From: Crocinitomicaceae bacterium
Lineage (GTDB): Bacteria > Bacteroidota > Bacteroidia > Flavobacteriales_D > Crocinitomicaceae
Direction of reading: 5' to 3'
Assembly (NCBI GenBank): GCA_030727405.1
Contig: JANRBR010000011.1
Coordinates: 36,399 to 100,398, forward strand
Length of the DNA stretch: 64,000 bases
The notes under the pieces are model-generated. The model made no database searches, was not told the DNA's origin, and was given only the letters and a program-made list of their open reading frames with translations. The stretch's first letter is position 1. Each line of letters opens with the position of its first letter. Both the position numbers and the translations under genes were made by a program. This document shows, piece by piece, positions 25,564 through 34,585 of this stretch.

Positions 25564-26132
25564 CATAATTGAGCGCAACATAAAAAGTTAGCCAATAGTG
25601 GCAATCCATGTTCCGTCAAAATGGACTCTGGATGAAACTGTACAGCAAATAAACGAAGTTTCGGCAATTCCAAGGACATTGCTACACCGTTGTCGAGCTG
25701 AGCTGTTTGACAATCGTCAGGCAAATCAACCACTTTCCAACTATGATACAATCCGACAAGAAATTCACTTGGAAGTCCTTGAAACAAGACCGATTGATCC
25801 TTGACTAATAATTTTTCTTGAACCCCGTGCTTCACCACTTGCTGATTTTCTAAACGCGCTCCAAGGTGTAAAGCAATCGCTTGCATGCCCAAGCAGACAC
25901 CTAGAATCGGTTTTTTGCCTACGTACATAGCAAGCAATTCTGCTAGGTTTTTTTTCTCATTTGGAAGTCCAGGTCCAGGCGATAGGACAACGGCATCAAA
26001 TTCATTCAAGTCCGTTAAATTCAAATAATCGTGACGAATGACCGTTACTTCTGCACCTAACTGTTCAAAATAATGGACTAAATTGAAGGTGAAAGAATCA
26101 TAAAAATCCACTAGTACTACCTTTACGTTCAT
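25563..26132 (-). CDS. Class I glutamine amidotransferase of the TrpG/PabA type
   Basis: It provides ammonia from glutamine to anthranilate synthase or aminodeoxychorismate synthase. The 189-residue product has DFYDSFTFNLVHYF, the oxyanion segment SPGPGLPNE, the nucleophile Cys in GVCLGMQAI and the His-Glu of the triad in QFHPESILTE. No trpE or pabB partner is in the window, so folate versus tryptophan use cannot be decided. Its promoter region is shared with the divergent RidA gene. Confidence 0.92.
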   Translation of the reverse strand: MNVKVVLVDFYDSFTFNLVHYFEQLGAEVTVIRHDYLNLTDLNEFDAVVLSPGPGLPNEKKNLAELLAMYVGKKPILGVCLGMQAIALHLGARLENQQVVKHGVQEKLLVKDQSVLFQGLPSEFLVGLYHSWKVVDLPDDCQTAQLDNGVAMSLELPKLRLFAVQFHPESILTEHGLPLLANFLCCAQL

Positions 26133-26149
26133 TGATTTTTGTTACTTTG

Positions 26150-26157
26150 CAAAAGTA
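26150..26157 (-). promoter_or_regulatory. -7 element of the amidotransferase/DUF2147 pair
   Basis: TACTTTTG on the minus strand fits TAnnTTTG. A TTG (26177-26175) lies 17 nt upstream of it. It sits in the divergent gap to RidA. Confidence 0.5.
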
Positions 26158-26194
26158 GAAAAAATCGTTTAATCCAATGGATAAACTTATTGTG

Positions 26195-26578
26195 ATGAAA
26201 AAAGCCATTCAAATACCGAACGCTCCAGCACCAGTTGGACCATATAGTCAAGCCATTCTTGCCGGAGGAATGCTTTTCATCAGCGGACAAATTCCATTAA
26301 ATCCGTCAACAGGAGAACTAGAATTGGACACGATTGAGGAAGCGACGCATCGCGTAATGAAAAACATTGAGGCTTTATTAGAGGCAGCAGGATTAACCAT
26401 TGAAAATATTGTGAAAACGAGTATTTTCCTAAAGGACCTGAATGATTTTCAAGCAATGAACACCGTTTACGCATCCTATTTTACTGGAATTCCCCCTGCC
26501 AGAGAAACGGTTCAAGTTGTAAGACTACCTTTAGACGTGAGCATAGAAATTTCGTGTATCGCTTTAGCCAATGGATAA
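26195..26578 (+). CDS. RidA family enamine/imine deaminase
   Basis: RidA proteins hydrolyse reactive 2-aminoacrylate and related imines released by PLP enzymes. The 127-residue product starts MKKAIQIPNAPAPVGPYSQAI, with SGQIPLNP and the active-site Arg in PPARETVQVVRLP, and has the usual length. An ATG at 26177 would add six residues; 26195 matches the family better. The glycosyltransferase ATG overlaps its end by 8 nt. Confidence 0.95.
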   Translation: MKKAIQIPNAPAPVGPYSQAILAGGMLFISGQIPLNPSTGELELDTIEEATHRVMKNIEALLEAAGLTIENIVKTSIFLKDLNDFQAMNTVYASYFTGIPPARETVQVVRLPLDVSIEISCIALANG

Positions 26579-28520
26579 ACACAAGCCAACATTTGACTTA
26601 AGTGTTGTCATTGTAAATTACAATGTCACCTATTTCTTGGAACAATGTTTGAATGCCGTATTAGCAGCCAGTAAAACACTAAATGTTCAAGTCTTTGTGG
26701 TGGATAATAACAGTGTGGATGGCTCCGTTGAAATGGTTCAAACCAAATTTCCAGGTGTCCAGCTCATTGCAAACAAGGAAAATCTAGGCTTTTCAAGAGC
26801 AAACAATCAGGCACTCGTTCTTTCTGATGCGAGGTATTTACTGTTACTTAACCCGGATACCGTAGTAGAAGAAGACACCTTTTCGAAGGTCATTCAATTC
26901 ATGGATGAGAATCAAGAAGCAGGTGGACTAGGCGTTCGAATGGTCGATGGAAAAGGGAGATTTCTTCCAGAATCTAAGCGAGGACTACCAACGCCAATGG
27001 TGGCTTTTTATAAAATATTTGGACTTTCAAAACTCTTTCCAAAATCAAAACGCTTTGGTCAATATCACTTAGGGTATTTAAGTGAATTCGAGGTAAACGA
27101 AGTGGATGTCCTAAGTGGTGCATTTATGCTCATGCGGAAGGAAACGCTGGACAAAGTTGGTCTGTTAGATGAAACCTTTTTCATGTACGGGGAGGACATC
27201 GATTTATCCTACCGCATACAATTAGGAGGCTACAAAAACATCTATTTCCCTGAAACAAAAATCATCCATTACAAAGGTGAAAGCACCAAGAAAAGCTCGG
27301 TCAACTATGTTTTTATTTTTTACCGTGCGATGGTGATTTTTGCGAAAAAGCACTTTTCTCAAAACAATGCCAAATTGTTTTCCTTCGCGATTCATTTAGC
27401 CATCTACTTAAGGGCGTCCTTATCCATCATTCGTCGTTTCATCGAACAAATAACCTTCCCCTTCCTCGATTTAAGTGTTAGCCTCACAGGACTTTACTTT
27501 TTGGCTGAACGGTGGAAATTAAAGTCCATCCTTTTCCCGGAAATCGCTACCCATTTTTTGATTCCTAGCTACGCCTTTATTTGGATGTTATCGGCTTTGG
27601 TCTTCGGGATATACGACAAAGGAAGCCGTCACCGCCTGATTTTCAAGTCTGTCTTTTTCGGCACCATTTTTATTTTGTCCACTTACGCCTTGCTTCCAAA
27701 GGAATGGCAGTTTTCGCGCCTATACATTTTGTTGGGCTCGCTATTGTACATTGGAAGTTATTTCCTCATTCGATTTGCACATGAATTGCTTTTCAAAGGC
27801 AACCTTGGATTCTCGAAATTACCAAAGAAACGCTTTGCCATCATTGGAGATGAAATGGAATTTTCTCGAGTGAAAAAACTCCTTGAAAATACCTATCCCC
27901 AAATTGACTCCATCATTGGCATTTCGAACGACTCAAAATATCAAGGCAGTATTGGAAACATTCAGCAATTGAATGAGATTGTGGCCGTGCATAAAATCAA
28001 TGAAGTCATTTTCTCAGCAAAATCCTTGAGTTCCTCTGAAATCATTCATTGGATGACACAAGCATCAACTGAGGATTTAGAATTTAAAATTGCGCAGCCC
28101 GACACTAGCTTTTTAATCGGTAGTAATTCCATTGATCGCGCAGGAGAATTGTATGTTTTGAACTTTAATTCCCTGAGTCATCCAGAAAACAAGCGGGTCA
28201 AACGCCTAATCGACGTCGTTTTCTCGGCCCTATTTATCCTCACAAGCCCACTTCATATTTGGATTTTCAAGCATAAAACACGCGTCATTAAACGTTTATT
28301 TTCCGTTCTGTTAGGGAAGAAAACATTTGTAGGGTATACTGACAATGAGGAACTTACAAACACCAAGCAAAAACAATGTTTGATTGGACCTTTTGACCAT
28401 TTGCATTTATCGTCCAAGGAGGACCGCGAACGATTTTTCCTCATCTATTCACGCGATTACACTCCCCTCTTTGATATACGAAGCATCGTCCGAAATTTCC
28501 ACACACTCGATCGGAACTAA
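26571..28520 (+). CDS. GT2 glycosyltransferase fused to a degenerate sugar-phosphotransferase-like region
   Basis: Residues 1-270 are a GT-A fold family 2 glycosyltransferase: SVVIVNYN, NLGFSRANNQ, the metal-site NPD at 94-96 and GEDIDLSYRI near 207. Then come four to five predicted membrane helices (about 275-420) and a Rossmann-like segment (KRFAIIGDEMEFSRVKKLL). The C-terminus resembles a polyprenyl glycosylphosphotransferase (KRLIDVVFSALFILTSP, SVLLGKKTFVGY). The catalytic core of the latter family, between the membrane hairpin and the last motif, is missing. It probably adds a sugar in surface-polysaccharide or lipid-linked glycan synthesis at the inner membrane. Confidence 0.85.
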   Translation: MDKHKPTFDLSVVIVNYNVTYFLEQCLNAVLAASKTLNVQVFVVDNNSVDGSVEMVQTKFPGVQLIANKENLGFSRANNQALVLSDARYLLLLNPDTVVEEDTFSKVIQFMDENQEAGGLGVRMVDGKGRFLPESKRGLPTPMVAFYKIFGLSKLFPKSKRFGQYHLGYLSEFEVNEVDVLSGAFMLMRKETLDKVGLLDETFFMYGEDIDLSYRIQLGGYKNIYFPETKIIHYKGESTKKSSVNYVFIFYRAMVIFAKKHFSQNNAKLFSFAIHLAIYLRASLSIIRRFIEQITFPFLDLSVSLTGLYFLAERWKLKSILFPEIATHFLIPSYAFIWMLSALVFGIYDKGSRHRLIFKSVFFGTIFILSTYALLPKEWQFSRLYILLGSLLYIGSYFLIRFAHELLFKGNLGFSKLPKKRFAIIGDEMEFSRVKKLLENTYPQIDSIIGISNDSKYQGSIGNIQQLNEIVAVHKINEVIFSAKSLSSSEIIHWMTQASTEDLEFKIAQPDTSFLIGSNSIDRAGELYVLNFNSLSHPENKRVKRLIDVVFSALFILTSPLHIWIFKHKTRVIKRLFSVLLGKKTFVGYTDNEELTNTKQKQCLIGPFDHLHLSSKEDRERFFLIYSRDYTPLFDIRSIVRNFHTLDRN

Positions 28521-28545
28521 ATGCATGATTTGCGCAATTTTTCAT

Positions 28546-28553
28546 TAACTTTG
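28546..28553 (+). promoter_or_regulatory. -7 element of the E2 gene
   Basis: TAACTTTG followed by CACCCA lies 35 nt before the ATG at 28589. The TTTGCACCC core is shared with the tRNA-Lys and rpsF promoters. Confidence 0.65.
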
Positions 28554-28588
28554 CACCCAAGTAAAAAGACATCAATTTACAAGTTACT

Positions 28589-29947
28589 ATGGCAGAAATA
28601 GAAATCCGTCTTCCCAAAATGGGAGAAAGTGTAACAGAGGCTACCATTACCAATTGGTTAAAAAATGTTGGCGATTCTGTTGCGATGGACGAACCTCTAG
28701 TGGAGGTTGCAACCGACAAAGTCGACAATGAATTACCTTCAGAGGGTGCCGGGGTTTTGATTAAAATCCTTTTTGAAAAAGACCAAGTAGCCCAAGTTGG
28801 TGACGTGATTGCGATTCTGTCAACTGATGGAGGATCAAGTGCTGCTCCAGCGGCAAAAGAAGAGGCACCAATTGTTGCTTCATCTGCAACACAAACTACC
28901 ACAGTTGCCGCTCCAATTTCTACATCATCCGAAACAATCGCTATCCCTAAAAATGGAACGAGTGGAAAATTCTTTTCTCCATTGGTGCGCAATATCGCTG
29001 AAAAGGAAGGAATTACCGCAAGTGAATTGGAAGCTATTTCAGGAACAGGACAAGATGGACGTGTTACGAAAAAAGACGTTATTTCTTACTTAGCAAATCG
29101 TGGAACTGCTCCAGCAACAACACCAGCGGCCTCAACGACTCCTGCAGCAGCTGCAACGCCAGTCGCAGCAGTGACTCCTGCCGTCGCTTCTTCGGCCTCT
29201 TTTATGAACATTAAAGAACCGATTGTGTTGCCAAATCCAGGTGATGAAATCATGGAGATGGATCGTATGCGTAAGCTGATTGCTGATCACATGGTGATGT
29301 CTGTACATGTTTCTCCGCACGTAACTTCATACGTGGAAGCGGATGTTACAAACATCGTTAAATGGAGAGAAAAAATTAAAAATACCTTCAAACAACGCGA
29401 AGGACAAAACATTACCTATACGCCTATTTTGATTGAAGCGATTGTGAAAGCCATCAAAGATTTCCCAATGATTAACGTTTCTGTTTCTGGCACAACGATC
29501 ATTAAACGCAAGGACATAAACATTGGAATGGCAACCGCTCTTCCATCTGGAAACTTGATCGTTCCGGTTATTAAAAATGCGGATCAGTTGAACCTTGTGG
29601 GAATTACGAAAGCAGTAAACGGATTAGCGGATAGCGCTCGTAACAATAAATTAAAACCAGAAGATATCCAAGGTGGAACGTATACCGTAACCAACGTTGG
29701 TTCATTTGGTAACGTCATGGGAACACCAATCATCAATCAGCCACAAGTAGCCATTTTAGCACTTGGAGCGATTCGCAAGGTGCCTGCTGTAATTGAAACT
29801 CCAGAAGGAGACTTCATTGGTATTCGCCACAAAATGTTCTTGTCGCACTCTTACGACCACCGTGTTGTCGATGGTGCATTGGGTGGACAATTCGTTCGTC
29901 GAGTTGCTGATTATTTAGAAAGTTTCGATCCAAATACGACAATTTAA
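28589..29947 (+). CDS. 2-oxoacid dehydrogenase E2 (dihydrolipoamide acyltransferase)
   Basis: This is the E2 core of a pyruvate, 2-oxoglutarate or branched-chain dehydrogenase complex. The lipoyl domain is residues 1-80, with the lipoylated Lys44 in ATDKVDNELP. An Ala/Ser/Thr-rich linker leads to the E3/E1-binding domain (about 128-168, FFSPLVRNIAEKEGITASEL). A second Ala/Pro/Thr linker precedes the acyltransferase domain (about 215-452) with catalytic His424 in SYDHRVVDGALGG. The ATDKVDNE sequence is common in branched-chain-type E2s, so the substrate is uncertain. E1 and E3 are not in the window. Confidence 0.93.
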   Translation: MAEIEIRLPKMGESVTEATITNWLKNVGDSVAMDEPLVEVATDKVDNELPSEGAGVLIKILFEKDQVAQVGDVIAILSTDGGSSAAPAAKEEAPIVASSATQTTTVAAPISTSSETIAIPKNGTSGKFFSPLVRNIAEKEGITASELEAISGTGQDGRVTKKDVISYLANRGTAPATTPAASTTPAAAATPVAAVTPAVASSASFMNIKEPIVLPNPGDEIMEMDRMRKLIADHMVMSVHVSPHVTSYVEADVTNIVKWREKIKNTFKQREGQNITYTPILIEAIVKAIKDFPMINVSVSGTTIIKRKDINIGMATALPSGNLIVPVIKNADQLNLVGITKAVNGLADSARNNKLKPEDIQGGTYTVTNVGSFGNVMGTPIINQPQVAILALGAIRKVPAVIETPEGDFIGIRHKMFLSHSYDHRVVDGALGGQFVRRVADYLESFDPNTTI

Positions 29948-29953
29948 GCGCTG

Positions 29954-30787
29954 ATGAGTTTACAACTTACGCGTCCCTTGTGTGTATTTGATTTAGAAAC
30001 CACTGGTCTTCAAATCACCAAGGATCGAATTGTACAAATAGCTATCCTCAAGGTTTTTCCTGATGGATCAAGCGAAGAATTTAGTCGCTTAGTCAATCCA
30101 GAAATGGTGATTGCCGACGAAAGTACTGCGATTCACGGAGTAAGCAATGAGATGGTGAAGAACGAAGCAACTTTCGCTCAATTGGCACCGGAAATTCTAG
30201 CCTTCATTGGTGATTCGGATTTAGCTGGCTACAATTCAAATAAATTTGACATCCCTGTTTTGTCAGAGGAATTATTGAGAACAGGAAACGACTTTGATTT
30301 ATCCAATCGCAGATTCGTTGATGTACAAAACATCTTCCATAAAATGGAACAACGTACACTCGCGGCTGCCTATCAATTTTATTGTGGTAAAACCATCGAA
30401 AATGCGCATAATGCCATTTACGACACATTAGCCACCTATGAAGTATTGTTGGCGCAATTGGAAAAATACCCGAGTTTAGCAAAGGACATTGATGCATTAG
30501 CAGATTTTTCAAAGGCGGGAGACTTCCAACTTGCTGACTTCGCAGGACGTTTAGCCTACAACGCAAAAAAAGAGTTGATCTACAACTTCGGCAAACACAA
30601 GAATAAAAGTGTTGTTCAAGTATTCAAAGAAGAGCCTGGCTATTATGGTTGGATGCTAGAAGCTGATTTTCCTTTGTACACGAAACAAATCTTGCGCAAG
30701 GAAATGGAACGAATAAAAGCTGAAAAAGATGCTGTTCCTTTGGAAGACAAGCTTGATCTACTCAAACAAAAATTCAATAAACCATGA
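29954..30787 (+). CDS. DEDDh 3'-5' exonuclease with C-terminal DUF3820-like domain
   Basis: The N-terminal ~180 residues are a DnaQ-like exonuclease: Exo I VFDLETTGL, Exo II region GYNSNKFDIPVL, and Exo III HNAIYDTLATYEVL with the His-Asp pair. Residues about 205-255 (YNFGKHKNKSVVQVF, PGYYGWMLEADFP) resemble the DUF3820 domain often attached to such nucleases. It may trim DNA or RNA; it is too short to be a polymerase and lacks epsilon-subunit context. It starts 6 nt after the E2 gene and overlaps the FAH gene by 4 nt (ATGA). Confidence 0.9.
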   Translation: MSLQLTRPLCVFDLETTGLQITKDRIVQIAILKVFPDGSSEEFSRLVNPEMVIADESTAIHGVSNEMVKNEATFAQLAPEILAFIGDSDLAGYNSNKFDIPVLSEELLRTGNDFDLSNRRFVDVQNIFHKMEQRTLAAAYQFYCGKTIENAHNAIYDTLATYEVLLAQLEKYPSLAKDIDALADFSKAGDFQLADFAGRLAYNAKKELIYNFGKHKNKSVVQVFKEEPGYYGWMLEADFPLYTKQILRKEMERIKAEKDAVPLEDKLDLLKQKFNKP

Positions 30788-31392
30788 AAATCATTTGCAT
30801 AGGCAGAAATTATGCCGATCATGCGAAAGAGATGAAATCTGCCGTTCCTACTGAACCGCTCTATTTTCTCAAACCCGATACCGCTATTTTACGCGAGGGT
30901 GATTTTTATTATCCGAGTTTCACCAAGGACCTGCATTTTGAATGTGAATTGATTGTCAAAATTGATCGAGTAGGAAAACACATCGATAAGGCTTTTGCAC
31001 ACAAATACTATTCAGAATTCTCCTTAGGTATTGACTTTACAGCAAGAGACATTCAAGAACAGTGCAAAGCAAATGGACTTCCTTGGGAAAAAGCCAAAGC
31101 ATTTGATTCAAGCGCGGCTATTTCCAATACCTGGGTGGATAAAAATAGCATAGATTTAGAATCTGCAGAATTTAAATTTTATCAAAACAATGAATTGAAA
31201 CAAACAGGCCATCCAAGGGATTTTATTTTTCCAATTGATGAAATCATTGCATACGTATCTCAATTCATGACGTTAAAAACTGGTGATTTAATTTTTACTG
31301 GAACTCCTGCGGGAGTTGGACCTGTGCAAATCGGGGATGTCTTGAGAGGCGAACTTAATGAAAAACCCTTTTTTGAATTTCAGGTTAAATAA
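30784..31392 (+). CDS. Fumarylacetoacetate hydrolase family protein
   Basis: The 202-residue single-domain FAH-fold enzyme has IGRNYADHAKEM at the N-terminus, the metal-binding acidic triad region FECELIVKI and GIDFTARD, the Lys in WEKAKAFD, and TGTPAGVGPVQIGD. Such short members act as acylpyruvate hydrolases or oxaloacetate decarboxylases; the substrate cannot be read from sequence. The ATG overlaps the exonuclease TGA. It converges on the T9SS cargo gene with a 4-nt gap. Confidence 0.93.
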   Translation: MKIICIGRNYADHAKEMKSAVPTEPLYFLKPDTAILREGDFYYPSFTKDLHFECELIVKIDRVGKHIDKAFAHKYYSEFSLGIDFTARDIQEQCKANGLPWEKAKAFDSSAAISNTWVDKNSIDLESAEFKFYQNNELKQTGHPRDFIFPIDEIIAYVSQFMTLKTGDLIFTGTPAGVGPVQIGDVLRGELNEKPFFEFQVK

Positions 31393-31396
31393 GTTT

Positions 31397-33616
31397 TTAA
31401 CGTTTCCAAAACTTGGTTTTCACGGCGCTTGACTGACTACTAATCACGTACAAACCAGCATCAAATGAAGTCAATGTAAATTGATTTGATCCAGCATGGA
31501 TCTCCCATAAACACACCAATCTTCCATCCAAAGAATATACTTCGACAGGTCCTATTTCTTGCTCACTAAAAATGGTGACATCGTCTGATGCAGGATTGGG
31601 GTAAACAAGTAAGATCCCTTGATCCGGTTCACTTATCGAAAATGTGCTTTCTGGATCATCTTCCAAAAGAAACAAGCCGCCTAAATCTTGCCCGATTAAA
31701 AGATCTAAATGGTTGTCTTGATCAATGTCTGAAACAAAACAGGAGCTGTAGGCACCAATGATTGCTTTTAATCCTAAGAGGTCAGCACTTCGTTCATGGA
31801 AGACATCTTGCGCTGCCAAATGGTTGTCAATGGAATCATAAAAGTGGATCGAACCATCGTGTGCTCCAAGTAACAAATACGTTGTATCTTGATTCCTGAA
31901 GAAATGAGGAACAGCGTAACCATCAGGAGACAAGGTATCCGTATCCAACATACCCAAAAAATCATTTACTAAACTAAACGAAGGATTTGTCACGGAACCA
32001 ACATTTTCATAATACTTCAACTCACCGGTTTTCACACCCAAGATCAAGTCCAATTTTCCATCTTTATTCAAATCAAATAATTGCGGGGAAGCGTACTGTC
32101 CCGCTGAAATGACTGCACCAGATTGATCCGTATAATTCATGACTGGAGGAGCAAATGTCGGATTGGCTCCAACGGATGTATTTTGGTAATAGGCCAAGGT
32201 TCCATTTTCTAGACCAAGCATCATATCAGGTTTTCCATCCGCATTTAAATCTCCAAAACTTGGAAATAGACGCAAGCCTAAATTAGCTTGAGCCAAGTTT
32301 AAAAAATTGACATCCACCAGTGTGAATTGAGGCGTATTAACGGTTCCCGTATTTTGATAATAGGCCAAGCGACTTTCTTTTAAGGCCGTTGCTTTGTAGG
32401 CAAAGAAATTGGATACGATCAAATCCAGCAAACCATCACCATTTAAATCCACCAATTGAGGACTTGATGCTGTCCCGTGTTCAATCATTTCATTTTGTAA
32501 AAAAGCCTTGGTTTGATAAATAAAATTAGGCTGATTGTTTAATCCTGAATTTTTATAGAATAGGATACTGCTTTCGTTTTCAGAAACATTATTTGCATTC
32601 GGACAGACAATCAGGTCTTTTTTACCATCAAAATCCACGTCAACATAAAAGCCGGCTGGAAACAACTGCATGTTTACAGGAGTGGTATTACTTGGGAAAT
32701 TGGTGCTCAAGGAGATCATGTCTGAATTTGAATTTGGAACGGTTCCCCCATTGATGAGCAACATCATGTTTGTATAAGAAACATCTCCTAGGATGAGGTC
32801 CATAACGCCCGATTGATCATAATCCAAGGCCAAGACCGTTGAACCAGCGTGAGCCTTTGGAGCTGAAGCCAATGGAAATTCAGGATTGGGAACATTAGAA
32901 CCATTGCATGGACCTGAATTGTCTAGTAAAAAAACACCGTTTGTTGTAACATCTTCTCTGTATCCACCCCAACATGAATTCTTTAACACAAAGACTAAAG
33001 AATCGGAATGACCATATAATTCTTGGCTTTGATTTTGGTGGTACTGCAAATATTCTCCTCCAATATGGTAGGTTAAGATATCTAAGTCACCATCCCCTTC
33101 CACATCTACAATGGCTGGAATATCTGTGGAGCTGATGTATAAATTCAATTCTGGTCCGTTGTAATTGGATGTAATGTAATTGCTGTATTGCTCCCATTGA
33201 AGTCCAACTGTAGCATTGCCAACGTTCTTGTAAACCCTTAATCCACCTATGGTGTAACAAAATAAATCATTCTGACCATCTTGATCATAATCCGCACAAT
33301 ACGCACGGTAGCGCAAACCGGGAGGAAAACGTAAAAAACCTGCTGGATCTAAAACGTAATAATGTTGTACGTTTGCCACTTCATGACGGTACAAGCGGAT
33401 TTGATCATGGCTGCGATCGAAAACAAAAAGATCTTTATCCCCGTCAAAATCGTAGTCGATTTCCGAAAATTGGGCATTATTCTGTCCACCGCTCCAAGCT
33501 AAATTCAAGTAATTACCATTCTTTAAAACGAGGATTGAATCGGAAAAATTGAACTGAAATTGCGCAATAGAATTCCATCCTATAAACAAGAAATATGCGA
33601 GCAAGGTTTTTTTCAC
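31397..33616 (-). CDS. Secreted FG-GAP/VCBS-repeat protein with T9SS type A sorting domain
   Basis: The ~739-residue product has a signal peptide (KKTLLAYFLFIGWNSIAQ). Many VCBS/FG-GAP propeller repeats carry Ca-binding-like Asp motifs (DFDGDKDLFVFD, DYDQDGQNDLF, DLNGDGLLDLIVSN, DLNADGKPDMML, DLNKDGKLDLILG). The C-terminal type A sorting domain is VYPNPASDDVTIFSE through DAGLYVISS to a basic end (KTKFWKR). It should be secreted through T9SS and anchored at the surface; its ligand is unknown. All candidate starts are GTG; the one at 33616 directly precedes the signal peptide. Confidence 0.9.
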   Translation of the reverse strand: MKKTLLAYFLFIGWNSIAQFQFNFSDSILVLKNGNYLNLAWSGGQNNAQFSEIDYDFDGDKDLFVFDRSHDQIRLYRHEVANVQHYYVLDPAGFLRFPPGLRYRAYCADYDQDGQNDLFCYTIGGLRVYKNVGNATVGLQWEQYSNYITSNYNGPELNLYISSTDIPAIVDVEGDGDLDILTYHIGGEYLQYHQNQSQELYGHSDSLVFVLKNSCWGGYREDVTTNGVFLLDNSGPCNGSNVPNPEFPLASAPKAHAGSTVLALDYDQSGVMDLILGDVSYTNMMLLINGGTVPNSNSDMISLSTNFPSNTTPVNMQLFPAGFYVDVDFDGKKDLIVCPNANNVSENESSILFYKNSGLNNQPNFIYQTKAFLQNEMIEHGTASSPQLVDLNGDGLLDLIVSNFFAYKATALKESRLAYYQNTGTVNTPQFTLVDVNFLNLAQANLGLRLFPSFGDLNADGKPDMMLGLENGTLAYYQNTSVGANPTFAPPVMNYTDQSGAVISAGQYASPQLFDLNKDGKLDLILGVKTGELKYYENVGSVTNPSFSLVNDFLGMLDTDTLSPDGYAVPHFFRNQDTTYLLLGAHDGSIHFYDSIDNHLAAQDVFHERSADLLGLKAIIGAYSSCFVSDIDQDNHLDLLIGQDLGGLFLLEDDPESTFSISEPDQGILLVYPNPASDDVTIFSEQEIGPVEVYSLDGRLVCLWEIHAGSNQFTLTSFDAGLYVISSQSSAVKTKFWKR

Positions 33617-33649
33617 TTGGAGAATTTTACTAAAATTACACACAAACAC

Positions 33650-34585
33650 TTAAAGTTGTTCATGATTTGCATAGAAGTGGATTTTTTTATCGTCTCCAGC
33701 AAAGGCAAATTGTCCATTTTGGGTGCACCACAAGGCATTGATCGACTGGCGTTTGGAGAGGAATTCACCCTCAATTTTATGCAAAACCTTGTGTTGGACG
33801 GCATCCCAGAACTTCACGGTTTTATCGCGGCTCACACTGATAAATTGATCGTCGCTGAAAAACGCTAATTCATAAATGTTTCCTTTGTGCGCCGGCAATG
33901 CCTTCAGCAAACGAAAAGATTTTGCATCCCACCAGCGAAGGTATCCATCTTTTCCACCCGAAATGAGTTGTTGACGTGTTTCATCCACACAAAGAGCGGT
34001 TGTTCCCCCTTCATGCGCGTAAAACCGCTCAAGCTCATTCATGAATTCCAATTCCATATGGATAACGTCGCCATTTCCACCAGCAATGACAATGGTTTGA
34101 GCGTTCATTTTTTTAATGCTTCGGATTTTCCCGCAAGAAAGAGGCAAAACGATGACTAATTTCATGGAATCGGTTTCCCAAATACTCAGCATTCCGTCCG
34201 CATCACCGACAAGAAGTAGTCCATTTTCTATGGACTCATGCAAAGCGAAAATTCCAGTTTTATGCTGGGTAAAGTGATGCGTTTCGCGCTTCGATAGCAA
34301 ATCAATTATGTGCAGTTGACCTGTGGATAATCCAACAGCCAATTTGGATTGGTTCGAGAATAGCTTAATAGCAAATGGAGTATCTTCACAGCGTACTGCG
34401 AAAGCATCTTGTTCGCCATTTTCTTTTAACCATCTCGTTACAAACTTATCAGAAGAGGCAGAATAAAGAAACGAATCATCGGCATCAATAGAATAAATTG
34501 GTCCATTATGACCAACGATTTCCTTGAAACCAAATTCCAACAAAAAGGGATTAATTGTCTTCTTCGTCGATTTCATCCTCTTCAT
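33650..34585 (-). CDS. WD40 repeat protein
   Basis: The 311-residue product is made almost entirely of WD40-like blades (HNGPIYSIDADDSFLYSASSDKFVTRWL, GTTALCVDETRQQLISGGKDGYLRWWDAKS, HKGNIYELAFFSDDQFISVSRDKTVKFWD), consistent with a seven-bladed propeller. It has no signal peptide, so it should be a cytoplasmic scaffold. It overlaps the phosphosulfolactate-synthase-like gene by 35 nt (26 if the second ATG at 34576 is used), which implies translational coupling. Its partner is unknown. Confidence 0.88.
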   Translation of the reverse strand: MKRMKSTKKTINPFLLEFGFKEIVGHNGPIYSIDADDSFLYSASSDKFVTRWLKENGEQDAFAVRCEDTPFAIKLFSNQSKLAVGLSTGQLHIIDLLSKRETHHFTQHKTGIFALHESIENGLLLVGDADGMLSIWETDSMKLVIVLPLSCGKIRSIKKMNAQTIVIAGGNGDVIHMELEFMNELERFYAHEGGTTALCVDETRQQLISGGKDGYLRWWDAKSFRLLKALPAHKGNIYELAFFSDDQFISVSRDKTVKFWDAVQHKVLHKIEGEFLSKRQSINALWCTQNGQFAFAGDDKKIHFYANHEQL

